Counted from the first letter of the stretch, positions 23,224 to 32,558 are shown. The stretch: 64,000 bases of DNA from Streptomyces sp. XD-27 (GCF_030553055.1 NZ_CP130713.1:2108001-2172000); one strand, 5' to 3'. Notes: generated from the letters alone by a model not told the origin. Numbers and translations are program-made.

Positions 23224-24681
23224 TCACGCCGGTGCGAAGCGGACCTTCGCCCGGCCCGGGTCCGCCGCCAGCACCCTGACCCGCAGCCGGTGGCCGAGCG
23301 GGAGCGGTGGGCCCGCCGGGTCGGCGTCCACGCGGCCGACCACCGCGGGGTCGTAGAGGTGGACCGTGCCTCGGGTGGGTTCGTCCTCCCGTACGTCCAC
23401 GACGTAGCCGTCGAAGACCTCGCCCACGCGGTGGTGCAGCACCGCCGCCTCCACGAGGTCCACGCATTCGCGCTCCGCCTCGTTGGCGCGGGCCGCGCCG
23501 GCCGCCATCTCGCCGGGCAGTGCCGTGAGGGCGGCGCGGACCCACTCCGGGGGCTCGGCGCCGTCCGCGGCGGCCAGGCACAGCTCGCCGGTGTAGCGGT
23601 CGGCCAGTCGGCGCAGCGGCGCGGTGCAATGGGCGTAGTCGTCGGCGAGGGCGGCGTGCTGGGCGCGGGCGCGGTCGGGCGGGTCGCCGTCGAAGGCGGT
23701 GTATCCGGCGCCGCGCAGCAGCGCGGTGCACTCCTGGAGGAAGGCCGCGTGCTGGGGGCGGGCCGGGTCGAGGGAGCGGACGACCTCCGCGTACGACGTG
23801 CCGTGCGGCCAGTCCACGTCGAGTGCGGCGGCGACCCGCCGCAGCCGCCCGACCGCGCCGCTGGGCGCGGCGGGCAGGGTGCGGAGGATGCCGGTGCCCG
23901 CGGTCAGCATGAGGTCGGCGGCGGCCATGCCGGTCATGAGGGAGAGCTGCGCGTTCCATGATTCGGCGGGGAGCGGCGCCTGGTAGGCCAGGGCGTAGCC
24001 GTCGCCGTGCGGCTCGATCCGCTGCTCGGGGACGAGAAGCGAGATACCGCCGCGCGCCCGCTCCAGCTCCTCGCGCAGCCGGCCGATGTCGCGCAGGAGG
24101 GACAGCGGCTCCTCGGCGGCCCCGCTGTCGATCTCGCGCTGGACGCCCGCGTAGTCCAGCCGGGCCCTGCTGCGTACCAGTGCGCGTCGTACGTGCGCGA
24201 AGACCAGTTCGCCGAAGTCGTCGAGGTCGAACTGCCACAGCAGCGCGGGCCGGTCCCGGTCCGGGAGCAGGCTGGCCGCGTCCTCGCCGAGAACGTCGGG
24301 GTGGAGGGGGATCCGGCCGTCGGGGAAGTAGTACGTCAGGACACGCCGGTGCGCCTCGGTGTCGAGGGCCCCGCCGGGGACGACGAACGCCGCGACGTCG
24401 GCGATGGCGTAGTGGATCCGGAAGCCGCCACCCGGGCGCAGGGCCAGGAACATCGCCTGGTCCAGGTCCTTCGAACCCGGCGGGTCGATGGTGAACAGCG
24501 GGATGTCGGTGGCGTCGGCCAGGTCGGGGAGCGGCCGGTGATGGGCGGCCACCGCCTCGGCCTCGGCCAGCACCGGCGGCGGGAACGCACCCGGCAGCCC
24601 CAGCTCGCCGCGCAGCGCCCGCAGGGCGGCGCGCAGCTCGGCGCCCTGCGTCTCGGGGATCCGCATCGGTCGGCGGGGCAT
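23224..24681 (-). CDS. RNB-domain ribonuclease (RNase II/R family)
   Basis: A 485-residue exoribonuclease. The catalytic motif is seen in PLFTIDPPGSKDLDQAMFLA (Asp cluster binding Mg), with FRIHYAIADVAAFV, YYFPDGRIPLHPDVLGEDAA and the later HCTAPLRRLADRY. A C-terminal S1-like part follows. ATG 24681 was chosen; ATG 24666 is also possible. The open frame extends much further upstream, but that part is repetitive and Arg/Pro-rich. It degrades RNA 3' to 5' and neighbours rnpB in Streptomyces. Confidence 0.92.
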   Translation of the reverse strand: MPRRPMRIPETQGAELRAALRALRGELGLPGAFPPPVLAEAEAVAAHHRPLPDLADATDIPLFTIDPPGSKDLDQAMFLALRPGGGFRIHYAIADVAAFVVPGGALDTEAHRRVLTYYFPDGRIPLHPDVLGEDAASLLPDRDRPALLWQFDLDDFGELVFAHVRRALVRSRARLDYAGVQREIDSGAAEEPLSLLRDIGRLREELERARGGISLLVPEQRIEPHGDGYALAYQAPLPAESWNAQLSLMTGMAAADLMLTAGTGILRTLPAAPSGAVGRLRRVAAALDVDWPHGTSYAEVVRSLDPARPQHAAFLQECTALLRGAGYTAFDGDPPDRARAQHAALADDYAHCTAPLRRLADRYTGELCLAAADGAEPPEWVRAALTALPGEMAAGAARANEAERECVDLVEAAVLHHRVGEVFDGYVVDVREDEPTRGTVHLYDPAVVGRVDADPAGPPLPLGHRLRVRVLAADPGRAKVRFAPA

Positions 24682-24952
24682 GGCACCGAGCGTAGGCGCG
24701 GGCCGCCGTCCCGGCACGGCGAGGCGGGGCGGGGCGGGGCTCACAGGGCGGTGGGGGTGGGGCAAGCCGGGCCGCCCAGGCGGGGGGCTCGCGGCACGGC
24801 GCCTGCGGGCGGGCTCGCCGCATGACGCGGGCCGGTCAGCCTCGCCGCACGGCGCGGGGCCCCGAGGCGGCCGCGGGCACGTCTCGGGGAGCGGTCGCGG
24901 TTCGGCCGCGGCCCGGCGAGGGCCTAGGCTGCCTCGGGGCCGCCGCCCCGCC

Positions 24953-25030
24953 TCCGTACCGTGTGTGAAGCCGCGTCCGTACGGCGCCTCCGTACCGCGT
25001 GTGAACCCGCGTCCGTACCGTCTGTGAAGG
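24953..25030 (+). repeat. Short tandem repeats in the yaaA leader
   Basis: Three imperfect copies beginning TCCGTACCGTGTGTGAA or close to it (about 24953, 24989 and 25012), the last merging with the AAGGAG of yaaA. The surrounding 24682-25038 is a gap of about 350 bases with no gene I can support. Confidence 0.6.
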
Positions 25031-25038
25031 AGTCCAAC

Positions 25039-25845
25039 GTGCTCGTGCTGCTGCCGCCGTCCGAGGGGAAGGCCGCGGAGGGGTCCGGGAGTCCGCTCGA
25101 CCTCGGTTCGCTGTCGCTGCCCGAGCTGGGCGAGGCGCGGGCCCGGGTACTCGACGAGCTGGTGTCGCTGTGCACGGGAGACGGGGACCAGGCAGCCAAG
25201 GCCGCCGAGGTGCTGGGGCTCAGCCAGGGGCTGCGGGGCGAGGTCGGCAAGAACGCCGCGCTCCGCACCGCCGCGACCCGGCCCGCCGGGGAGATCTACA
25301 CCGGCGTGCTGTACGACGCGCTGGGCCTGGCCACGCTGGACGCCGCCGCCCGGCGGCGCGCCGAGCGGTCGCTGCTGGTGTTCTCCGGTCTGTGGGGTGC
25401 GGTGCGGATCGGCGATGCCATCCCGTCCTACCGCTGCTCGATGGGCGTGAAACTGCCGGGCCTCGGGGCGCTCGGCGCGTACTGGCGGGCGCCGATGGCA
25501 GAAGTCCTGCCGCAGGCGGCGGGCGAGGGCCTGGTGCTGGACCTCCGCTCGGCGGCGTACGCGACAGCCTGGCGCCCCAAGGGCGCGGTCGCGGGCCGTA
25601 CGGCGTCGGTGCGCGTACTCCAGTCCAAGATCGTGGACGGCGTGGAGAAGCGGACGGTCGTCAGCCACTTCAACAAGGCGACCAAGGGGCGGCTGGTACG
25701 GGATCTGCTGCTGGCGGGCGCGGCTCCGGCTGATCCCGCGGAGCTGGTCGACACGCTGCGCGAGCTCGGGTACGCCGTGGAGGCGACCGCTCCGGCACGG
25801 TCGGGCGCGGCCTGGGCGCTGGACGTCATCGTCACGGAGCTCTGA
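25039..25845 (+). CDS. yaaA: Peroxide stress protein YaaA (DUF328)
   Basis: A 268-residue member of the YaaA/DUF328 family: LVLLPPSEGKAAEGSGSPL, then GEIYTGVLYDAL, FSGLWGAVRIGDAIPSYRCS, and VVSHFNKATKGRLVRDLL. In E. coli YaaA lowers free iron and protects DNA from peroxide. GTG 25039 has AAGGAG at normal distance; upstream in-frame sequence is repeat DNA. Confidence 0.92.
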   Translation: MLVLLPPSEGKAAEGSGSPLDLGSLSLPELGEARARVLDELVSLCTGDGDQAAKAAEVLGLSQGLRGEVGKNAALRTAATRPAGEIYTGVLYDALGLATLDAAARRRAERSLLVFSGLWGAVRIGDAIPSYRCSMGVKLPGLGALGAYWRAPMAEVLPQAAGEGLVLDLRSAAYATAWRPKGAVAGRTASVRVLQSKIVDGVEKRTVVSHFNKATKGRLVRDLLLAGAAPADPAELVDTLRELGYAVEATAPARSGAAWALDVIVTEL

Positions 25846-26023
25846 CGCCCGTCGGGGAGCTCCGACGCCCGTCGGTGGCGCGGCGGCTCGCCCTCTCGCC
25901 GTGCCACGACCGCCGTGCCACGACGGCGACCGGGCAGGGCACGGTGCGGCCGTCCCGTACCAGGCGTCGGCCGACGCCCGGCACCGGTCGCCGGTCGGCG
26001 ATCGGTGCCGCGCGTCGGGCTCG

Positions 26024-27325
26024 TCAGCGCAGGTGGGACGTGTCGTTCAGCAGCCGCACGCTCGCGTTGCCGTCCGCGTAGTACGCCACCACCGAAAGCG
26101 ACGCCGCCGCGAGTTCCATCCGGAACAGCGACTCCGGCGGCGCCCCGAGGGCCAGCCGGACCAGCGTCTTCACCGGGGTCACATGCGTGACGACCAGCAC
26201 CGTCTTGCCCGCGTAGCGCGCGATGAGCTTGTCGCGGGAGAGGGCCACGCGGCGGGCGACCGCGGCGAAGCTCTCGCCGCCGCCGGTCGGCGCGGCCTTC
26301 GCCGAGCGGAGCCAGGCGTCCAGGTCGTCCGGGTACCGCTCACGTACCTCCGCGAACGTCAGCCCCTCCCACGCGCCGAAGTCCGTCTCGCGCAGCCCCT
26401 CGTCGATGCGGACGTCGAGCCCGAGCCGGGCCGCCACGGTCTCCGCGGTCTCCCGGCAGCGCCGGAGCGGTGAGCTGACGACGGCCTGGACGGTGCCGCG
26501 CGCGGCAAGCACCGCGGCGGCCTGCTCGGCCTGGCGGCGCCCGGCGGGCGAGAGCTCGGGGTCCGTGCCGCCGCTGCCGGAGAAGCGCTTCTCGGGGGTG
26601 AGCGCCGTCTCGCCGTGCCGGAGCAGGACCAGCGTGGCGGGCGCGCCCAGGTCGGCGGGGGCGGCCCAGCCCACGGGCGGGGCCGCGGGCGCCTGCGCCT
26701 CGGCAGGGGACGTGACCTGCGGCTCGGCGGCGGCCGTGGCCTCCACCGGGTGGGTGGTGCGGTCGGCCGGAGCCGGGACGGCCACCGCCCGTGCGCCGCG
26801 ATCGGCGCCCGCGGCGGCCCCAGGCCCACTCGCGGTAGCCAGCGCGCTCGTCGCACCCGCCGTACCCACCGCACCCACGGCGCCCGACACCGCCGTCCTG
26901 GGCCGCCACTGGCCGCCCTTCGCCCCGGCGTCCATCGCCTCGTTGGCGAGTCGGTCCGCGTGCTTGTTCTTCTCGCGCGGGATCCACTCGTACGTCACCT
27001 GGCCGGCCGGGAAGACGGTCTTCGCCTCCGCCGCCAGCGGCTGCATCGCCGGGTGCTTGATCTTCCAGCGGCCCGACATCTGCTCCACGACGAGCTTGGA
27101 GTCCATCCGGACCCGCACCCGCGCCTCGGGGTCCAGGGCGTGGGCGGCGCGCAGCCCCGCGATCAGACCGCGGTACTCGGCGACGTTGTTGGTGGCCGTG
27201 CCGATGTACTCGGCGGCCTCGGCGAGCGGCTCGCCCGTCGCCGGGTCCAGGACGACGGCTCCGTAGCCCGCGGGCCCCGGGTTGCCCCGGGACCCGCCGT
27301 CCGCCTCGACGACGAACTCCCGCAT
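26024..27325 (-). CDS. Bifunctional RNase H / acid phosphatase
   Basis: A 433-residue fusion. N-terminal RNase HI (residues 1-140) has the carboxylates in EADGGSRGNPGPAGYGA, NNVAEYRGLIAGL, RMDSKLVVEQMSG and KHADRLANEAMD. After an Ala/Pro-rich linker comes a histidine-phosphatase domain with LVLLRHGETALT and VVTHVTPVKTL. The Mycobacterium homologue (Rv2228c) combines RNase H and alpha-ribazole phosphatase-like activity. The ATG overlaps the stop of the zinc-ribbon gene, so it is the third gene of the coupled minus-strand set 26024-28930. Confidence 0.95.
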   Translation of the reverse strand: MREFVVEADGGSRGNPGPAGYGAVVLDPATGEPLAEAAEYIGTATNNVAEYRGLIAGLRAAHALDPEARVRVRMDSKLVVEQMSGRWKIKHPAMQPLAAEAKTVFPAGQVTYEWIPREKNKHADRLANEAMDAGAKGGQWRPRTAVSGAVGAVGTAGATSALATASGPGAAAGADRGARAVAVPAPADRTTHPVEATAAAEPQVTSPAEAQAPAAPPVGWAAPADLGAPATLVLLRHGETALTPEKRFSGSGGTDPELSPAGRRQAEQAAAVLAARGTVQAVVSSPLRRCRETAETVAARLGLDVRIDEGLRETDFGAWEGLTFAEVRERYPDDLDAWLRSAKAAPTGGGESFAAVARRVALSRDKLIARYAGKTVLVVTHVTPVKTLVRLALGAPPESLFRMELAAASLSVVAYYADGNASVRLLNDTSHLR

Positions 27326-28068
27326 CACAGCCCCGATTCGGGCGTGCGGACCAGGATGCGGCGGCAGTTCTCGCAGCGCACCACGGCGTCCGGGGCGGCG
27401 GCCCGCACCTCGTTGACCTCGGTGATGTTCAGCTCCAGGCGGCAGCCCTCGCAGCGGCGCTGGTAGAGCCGGGCCGCGCCGACGCCGCCCTGCTGCGCGC
27501 GCAGCTTGTCGTAGAGCTTCAGCAGGTCGTCCGGGATGGTGCCGGCGATGACCTCGCGCTCCTTGGTGACGGTCGCGGTCTCGGCGTCGATCTCCTCGGC
27601 GGCGGCGTCCCGCCGGGCCGTGGCGTCGTCGGCCTTCGCCTGGACGGACTCGACCCGGCCGGTCAGCTCGGCGACCCGCTCCTGGACGGACTCGCGGCGT
27701 TCCATGACCTCCAGGACGATGTCCTCCAGGTCGCCCTGGCGCTTGGCGAGCGAGGCGATCTCGTGCTGGAGGTTCTCCAGGTCCTTGGGCGAGGTGACGG
27801 TGCCGGAGTCGAGGCGCTTCTGGTCGCGGGCGGCCCGCTGGCGGACCTGGTCCACGTCCTGCTCCGCCTTGGTCTGCTCGCGGGCGGTGTCGCTCTCCTC
27901 GGTCTGCGCGGCGACCAGCAGGTCGCGCAGCTGCGTCAGATCGGCGTTCAGGCTCTCGATCTCGGCGTGCTCGGGCAGGGTCCGGCGCTTGTGCGCGAGC
28001 TGGGAGAGCCGGACGTCCAGGGCCTGGACGTCGAGGAGGCGGATCTGGTCGGCGGGCGCGGCGTTCAG
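27325..28068 (-). CDS. C4 zinc-ribbon coiled-coil protein (DUF164-like), CTG start
   Basis: A 247-residue protein: a long coiled coil (residues ~20-180, VQALDVRLSQLAHKRRTLPE onward) and a C-terminal zinc ribbon with CEGC and CENC. Family members are conserved next to RNase H in actinobacteria; function unsettled, perhaps nucleic-acid binding. The best start is CTG 28068: an AGGAG lies seven bases upstream, and CTG overlaps the Nif3 stop as CTGA. There is no nearby ATG or GTG giving the conserved N-terminus. Confidence 0.85.
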   Translation of the reverse strand: MNAAPADQIRLLDVQALDVRLSQLAHKRRTLPEHAEIESLNADLTQLRDLLVAAQTEESDTAREQTKAEQDVDQVRQRAARDQKRLDSGTVTSPKDLENLQHEIASLAKRQGDLEDIVLEVMERRESVQERVAELTGRVESVQAKADDATARRDAAAEEIDAETATVTKEREVIAGTIPDDLLKLYDKLRAQQGGVGAARLYQRRCEGCRLELNITEVNEVRAAAPDAVVRCENCRRILVRTPESGL

Positions 28069-28930
28069 TGTGGGGCTCCTGGTGTGTGGGTGGGGACAGA
28101 GGGCACCGCCTGAGCAGTGCGGCCGGTCCAGGGGTCGGTGACCGTACGGGAGACATGGGTACGCAGGCCCCAGCCGTGCCGGTCGGAGATCTCGTCGAGC
28201 TGGGCGGCCGCCTGCTCGGTCCAGGGCCACTCGGTGGCCCAGTGGGCGGCGTCCACCAGCCCGAGCGGGCTGTGCTGGCTGGCCTCGGAGGCGGGGTGGT
28301 GGCGCAGGTCGGCGGTGAGATAGGCGTCGACGCCCGCCGCGCGCACCTCGTCGAAGAGGCTGTCGCCAGAGCCGCCGCAGACGGCGACCGTGCGGACCTG
28401 GCGGTCCGGGTCGCCGGCGAAGCGGATGCCCTGCGCGGTGGCGGGCAGCCGCTCGGCGGCCCGCTGGGCGAACTCGGCGAGGGTCTGCGGGACTTCGAGC
28501 TCGCAGATACGGCCGAGGCCGCGGCGGCCCGCCGGGTCGCCCGGGTCGGGGACGAGGGGGCCGGTGATCCGCAGGTCGAGCGCGCCGGCGAGGGCGTCGG
28601 AGACGCCGGGGTCGGCGCGGTCGGCGTTGGTGTGCGCGACGTGCAGGGCGATGTCGTGCTTGATCAGGGTGTGGACGACACGGCCCTTGAAGGTGTCGGC
28701 CGCCACGGTGGTCGTACCGCGCAGATACAGCGGGTGGTGGGTGATCAGCAGGTCGGCGCCGAGCCGGATCGCCTCGTCGGCGACCTCCTGCACCGGGTCG
28801 ACCGCGAAGAGCACCCGGCCGACCTGGGCCTGCGGGTCGCCGCAGACGGTGCCGACGGCGTCCCACTGCTCCGCCCGCTCGGGGGCCAGAGAGTGTCGAG
28901 CGCGGCGAGGACGTCGATGAGTGCGGGCAC
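28065..28930 (-). CDS. Nif3-like dinuclear metal protein, frameshifted
   Basis: A Nif3/YbgI family protein. The GTG 28930 start gives PALIDVLAALDTLWPP. The G5 run 28881-28885 then breaks the frame, and the rest (RVLFAVDPVQEVADEAI, LLITHHPLYLRG, HVAHTNADRADP, AAHWATEWPW) is in the adjacent frame. One added base makes 288 residues with all metal ligands (HH, Asp, His/Glu) present. This is core genome, so a base-calling error is the best explanation. Nif3 proteins are widely conserved; the exact function is not settled. Confidence 0.9.
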
Positions 28931-28959
28931 GGGTCAGAGGTTACCTCCCGGGCACGTCC

Positions 28960-29160
28960 GCGCGCCGCCCGCGCCTGCGGCCCCGCGACCAGGGCGGCCC
29001 CGCGGCCACGGCGGCGCCACGACCACGAAGGCCCCCACGACACGACGGCGCCACGACCACGACGGCCCCCGCGACGCGGCGACCACGACGGCCCGCCACC
29101 ACGAGGGCCCCGCGATCACGGCGGACCGCGCGACCACGGACCGGCACGGGGCTCGTGTCC
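28960..29160 (+). repeat. Degenerate GACCACGACGGCC-type repeat tract
   Basis: Many imperfect copies of a roughly 12-15-base unit (CCACGACCACGAAGG, CGACCACGACGGCC and similar) fill the gap upstream of the Nif3 gene. The whole interval 28931-29453 has no gene I can support; open frames there are low-complexity products of this tract. Confidence 0.6.
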
Positions 29161-29453
29161 GCTCACCGTCGGTGACCGCCGCCCGGGGCGGCGCCCCGGA
29201 GGCGCCCCGGAGTGACCGGAGTGAAACGGGACCGCCGGGGCAGGCTTACTGTCCGCTCAGCGTATTGCGCACTCCCAGGCGCCCCCTGACCCCGCCCGAG
29301 CGCCTGTGACCACGGGTTTCGCCCGCAGCACACACACCGCCGCCGCTTCAGGCGAATCGGGCGGCGGCCACCCTTATGTGTGAACGCCCGCAACTTGCCT
29401 GGTTCGCCTGGAAGTGCGAAAACTACGTTCTGCAGCCGGAGGTGACGTTCACC

Positions 29454-31094
29454 ATGACGGCCTGTGCCATCGAGACCGCCCCGGACAGCAGCAGCGGCGA
29501 CGCCACGCGGACGCCGCGCACGGGGCTCACGATCACGGCGGACGGTTCGTACGCCGCCCGGCTGGCGCTCTGCGGCGCCACCGGCAACTGGTACCCGGAG
29601 CGCTGGACGCTGGGCGGCCCGGAGCCCTACGCGGTGCCGCTGCCCGGTACGCAGCCCGAGGAGCCCGACAGCGAGGTGCAGCCGCTCGCGGACGGGCGGG
29701 TGCTCATCCGCCGCCGGGTCGCGGACCGCCACACGTTCTCGCTGCTCTACCCCACCGGCCCGGACACCGGCGAGCGGCCGCTGGGTGCCGTCGACTGCCC
29801 GGAGGTGTCGCTGCTGCCGCCCGCGCCGTGCGGCAGCGTGGCGTTCGCGCTCGGGCACGGCCCGGAGACGACCTCGCTGTGGCTGGTGCACGACGGCGGC
29901 GAGCCGCGGCGGGTGGCCGAGATCCCCGGGCGCTGTACGGGCGGGTCCTGGCTGGACCGTACCGGCGGGCTGCTCGCCCTGGACCGGGAGCTCGACGGCC
30001 GCACGAAGACCGTCGCCGTCGATCTGCGGCGCGGCGGCCGGACCACCCCGCTGCTGCAGATCACAGAGAGCAGCGAGGACCGTCTGCTGCTGGCCGACCC
30101 GGACAGCGGTCTGCTGCTCGTACGGTCCGACGCGCCCGGCGACGAGCGGCTGGGGTGGGGCGTGCTGGGCAGCACGCTCCCGGTGCGGTTCCCGGAGTGC
30201 CTGCGGCTGGCCGACGCGGCGGCGACGCCCTTCGCCGTGCAGCCGGGCCAGGTACTGACGCCCGAGCGGTGCGCGGTCGCCTTTCGCGTCGACGGCGCCG
30301 ACGGGTCGTGGATCGGGCTGTGGCGCCCCGCCGAACGGCAGTTACGACGGCTCGCGCCACCGGCCGGGTGGCTGGCGGGCGCGGGGCTGTGGACCCGCGA
30401 GGGCGAACTGCTGCTGCCGTACGCGACGGAGGCCGTGCCGTGCGGCCTGGCCCGCGCCCGCCGCCAGACTCCGGCCCGTACGGCCGGGCAGGCTCCGGCC
30501 CGTACGGCCCGGCGGACTCTGGTACGGGCGGACCGGCAGACGTCCCTGCGGATGGACCAGCAGCCGTCGCTGCGGATGGACCGGCAGGCCGCGGTGCGGA
30601 TGGACGGGCAGGCCGCGGTGCGTGCGGAGCCGCACACCGCGGCGCGTACGGAGCGGCAGGCCCCGCTGCGGACCGCCCTGCACGCCGCGGTGGGTGACGA
30701 CCGGCAGGCTCCGCCGCGTACGGAACCGCACACCGCGGCGCAGCCGGGCACGGAGGCGACGCCGAGCGGTCCGGCGCGGCCAAGCGGCGTGGCGGGGAGG
30801 GCCGTTGGGGCGCAGCGGCCGGGCGGTTGGGAGGCCGTCGCCCCGTTCGCCGCCGCGGCAGGGGCCGTTCCCCTGGCTGTGCCGGACGCCGGAGCGGGCG
30901 CGGGACACGGACGGCCGGCGGGGGCCGAACACGGGCAGTCGGCCGATACGGCCCATGACCAACCGGCCGATGCGGGCCACGCGCAGCCGGCGGATACCGG
31001 GCACGGGCAGCCGACCGCCGCGGAGCCGACCGGCACGGCCCGGCCGGTGCCGCTCCAGCAAGCCCCCATGGCGCAGGCCGCGCAGGCCCGTTAG
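29454..31094 (+). CDS. Propeller-like hypothetical protein with two repetitive C-terminal tails
   Basis: A 546-residue protein; ATG 29454 follows GGAGGTG. Residues 1-330 look like a beta-propeller or WD40-like domain (repeated strands such as TTSLWLVHDGGEPRRVAEIP). Residues ~340-450 hold about ten degenerate units of roughly ten residues (RMDRQAAVRMDGQAAVRAEP). Residues ~490-535 hold a second repeat built on HGQPADTGH-like units. The tails are probably disordered. No signal peptide is seen. Function unknown. Confidence 0.75.
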   Translation: MTACAIETAPDSSSGDATRTPRTGLTITADGSYAARLALCGATGNWYPERWTLGGPEPYAVPLPGTQPEEPDSEVQPLADGRVLIRRRVADRHTFSLLYPTGPDTGERPLGAVDCPEVSLLPPAPCGSVAFALGHGPETTSLWLVHDGGEPRRVAEIPGRCTGGSWLDRTGGLLALDRELDGRTKTVAVDLRRGGRTTPLLQITESSEDRLLLADPDSGLLLVRSDAPGDERLGWGVLGSTLPVRFPECLRLADAAATPFAVQPGQVLTPERCAVAFRVDGADGSWIGLWRPAERQLRRLAPPAGWLAGAGLWTREGELLLPYATEAVPCGLARARRQTPARTAGQAPARTARRTLVRADRQTSLRMDQQPSLRMDRQAAVRMDGQAAVRAEPHTAARTERQAPLRTALHAAVGDDRQAPPRTEPHTAAQPGTEATPSGPARPSGVAGRAVGAQRPGGWEAVAPFAAAAGAVPLAVPDAGAGAGHGRPAGAEHGQSADTAHDQPADAGHAQPADTGHGQPTAAEPTGTARPVPLQQAPMAQAAQAR

Positions 31095-31305
31095 TCCGGC
31101 GCCGCCCCCCGGAGCGCGCCCTGGACTCGCTTCGCGATCACTGGCGTGGATACACTCCTGCGGGGGGCTGTGCGGCCATACGTTCTGTTCGCCATCGATG
31201 CGGTTGCCGTACCGGTGTTGTCACAGGACTTTCCGATGGCGCATGGACATGGGTCGTGGTGGGCCTCCCGTACCCAGCAGGACCGATGTGACGGAGTGAC
31301 TTCCC

Positions 31306-31470
31306 ATGTCCGAAGCCCAGGCCGACACCACCGCGACGCGCTCGCAGCAGACGGCGGCGCCGATGCCCGCGGGAGCGGGGCGGCACCGTGGTCTTCAGGC
31401 CGCGTCCGAGGACACACAGGCGCCCGTTCTCGGCAGGCACCGGCGGCCCGCCCAGACGCCGACCTCCTGA
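31306..31470 (+). CDS. Small hydrophilic protein, 54 residues
   Basis: ATG 31306 with GGAG ten bases upstream encodes MSEAQADTTATRSQQTAAPM and a tail rich in His, Arg and Pro (GRHRGLQAASEDTQAPVLGR). It is polar and probably unstructured. It lies alone between the propeller-like gene and the convergent SDR operon. The stretch 31095-31305 shows no other gene. Confidence 0.5.
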   Translation: MSEAQADTTATRSQQTAAPMPAGAGRHRGLQAASEDTQAPVLGRHRRPAQTPTS

Positions 31471-31501
31471 GGCCGGTCCCCCGGGGCCCGGCGGAAGGTG
31501 C

Positions 31502-32548
31502 TCAGCCGCGCGCCAGGCCCAGCACGTCGACCGCGGCGAACGACTCGCCCGGCGGCCGCGCGTCGTAGTACGGGGTGAGCAGCTCGTCCAGCTCCGCCAC
31601 GGTGAACACGTCCTTGGCCGTGTCGAACTTGGCCGCCACCTTGGGCCGTTCCAGCACGGCGACCATTCCGCCGTGGACCACGAACAGCTGACCGCTGACC
31701 TTCGCGGCCGCGGGCGAGGCGAGGTAGCCGACGAGCGGGGCGACGTGTTCGGGCGCGAGCGGGTCCGGCCCGGCCGCCTCCCCCGGATCCCCCGCCCGGC
31801 CCGTCGGCACGGCCGCGAAGACGTCCTCGGTCATCCGGGTGCGGGCGCGCGGGCAGATGGCGTTCGCCGTCACGCCGTAGCGGGCGAGCGCGGCGGCCGT
31901 GGAGGTGGTGAGGCCCACGATGCCGCCCTTGGCCGCCGCGTAGTTGGGCTGTCCCGGTGATCCGGCCAGGAACGCCTCGGAGGCGGTGTTCACGATCCGG
32001 CCGTGGACCGGGCCGCCCGCCGCCTTGGCGCGCTGCCGCCAGTGGGCGGCGGCGAAGCGGGTGGTGTTGAAGTGGCCCTTGAGATGGACGCGGATGACGG
32101 AGTCCCACTCCTCCTCCGACATCGAGAAGACCATCCGGTCGCGGAGGATGCCCGCGTTGTTGACCAGGATGTCGAGCGCGCCGTAGGTGTCGACGGCCAG
32201 CTCCACCAGCGCGCGGGCCTGCGCGAAGTCGGCCACGTCGCCCGCGTGGGCCAGTGCGCTGCCGCCCGCCGCGCGGATCTCGGCCGCGACCTGCTCGGCG
32301 GGGGCCGGCGACGCCGCCCCGGAGCCGTCGCGCCCGGGCACGCCGTGGTCGTTGACGACGACGTGGGCGCCCAGCCGGGCCAGTTCGAGGGCTTCGGCGC
32401 GGCCGAGGCCGCGTCCGGCACCGGTGACGATCGCGGTCCTGCCCTGTAATACGGGTGACACGGCCTCCCCGGACACGGCCCCGGACACGGCCCCGGATAC
32501 GGCCTCCCCTGACACGGCCCTCCCTTGCGACCCGCTCTCTCCCCGCAC
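31502..32548 (-). CDS. SDR-family oxidoreductase of the steroid/lipid cluster
   Basis: A 348-residue NAD(P)-dependent short-chain dehydrogenase: TAIVTGAGRGLGRAEALELA binds cofactor, DILVNNAGILRDRMVF follows, and the catalytic SEAFLAGSPGQPNYAAAKGG holds Tyr and Lys. It resembles hydroxyacyl-CoA or hydroxysteroid dehydrogenases of KstR regulons. GTG 32548 has GAGGAGG upstream. The N-terminus carries a tandem AVSGEAVSGAVSGAVSGEA encoded by 12- and 15-base DNA repeats, absent from normal SDRs. It follows the alcohol dehydrogenase gene by 10 bases. Confidence 0.9.
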   Translation of the reverse strand: MRGESGSQGRAVSGEAVSGAVSGAVSGEAVSPVLQGRTAIVTGAGRGLGRAEALELARLGAHVVVNDHGVPGRDGSGAASPAPAEQVAAEIRAAGGSALAHAGDVADFAQARALVELAVDTYGALDILVNNAGILRDRMVFSMSEEEWDSVIRVHLKGHFNTTRFAAAHWRQRAKAAGGPVHGRIVNTASEAFLAGSPGQPNYAAAKGGIVGLTTSTAAALARYGVTANAICPRARTRMTEDVFAAVPTGRAGDPGEAAGPDPLAPEHVAPLVGYLASPAAAKVSGQLFVVHGGMVAVLERPKVAAKFDTAKDVFTVAELDELLTPYYDARPPGESFAAVDVLGLARG

Positions 32549-32558
32549 CAGAGCCTCC

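Noticed and set aside
24682..25668. N-terminal extension of the RNB ribonuclease
   Set aside because: The open frame continues, but that part covers the leader repeats and the antisense of yaaA; family N-terminus fits ATG 24681.
27326..28156. N-terminal extension of the RNase H/acid phosphatase
   Set aside because: The RNase H domain begins exactly at ATG 27325, and the upstream frame is a shadow of the zinc-ribbon gene.
28065..28930. Calling Nif3, MBL, AraC, radical SAM and methyltransferase pseudogenes
   Set aside because: Each is restored by one base in a C/G run, and several are core or coupled genes, so error is the better explanation.
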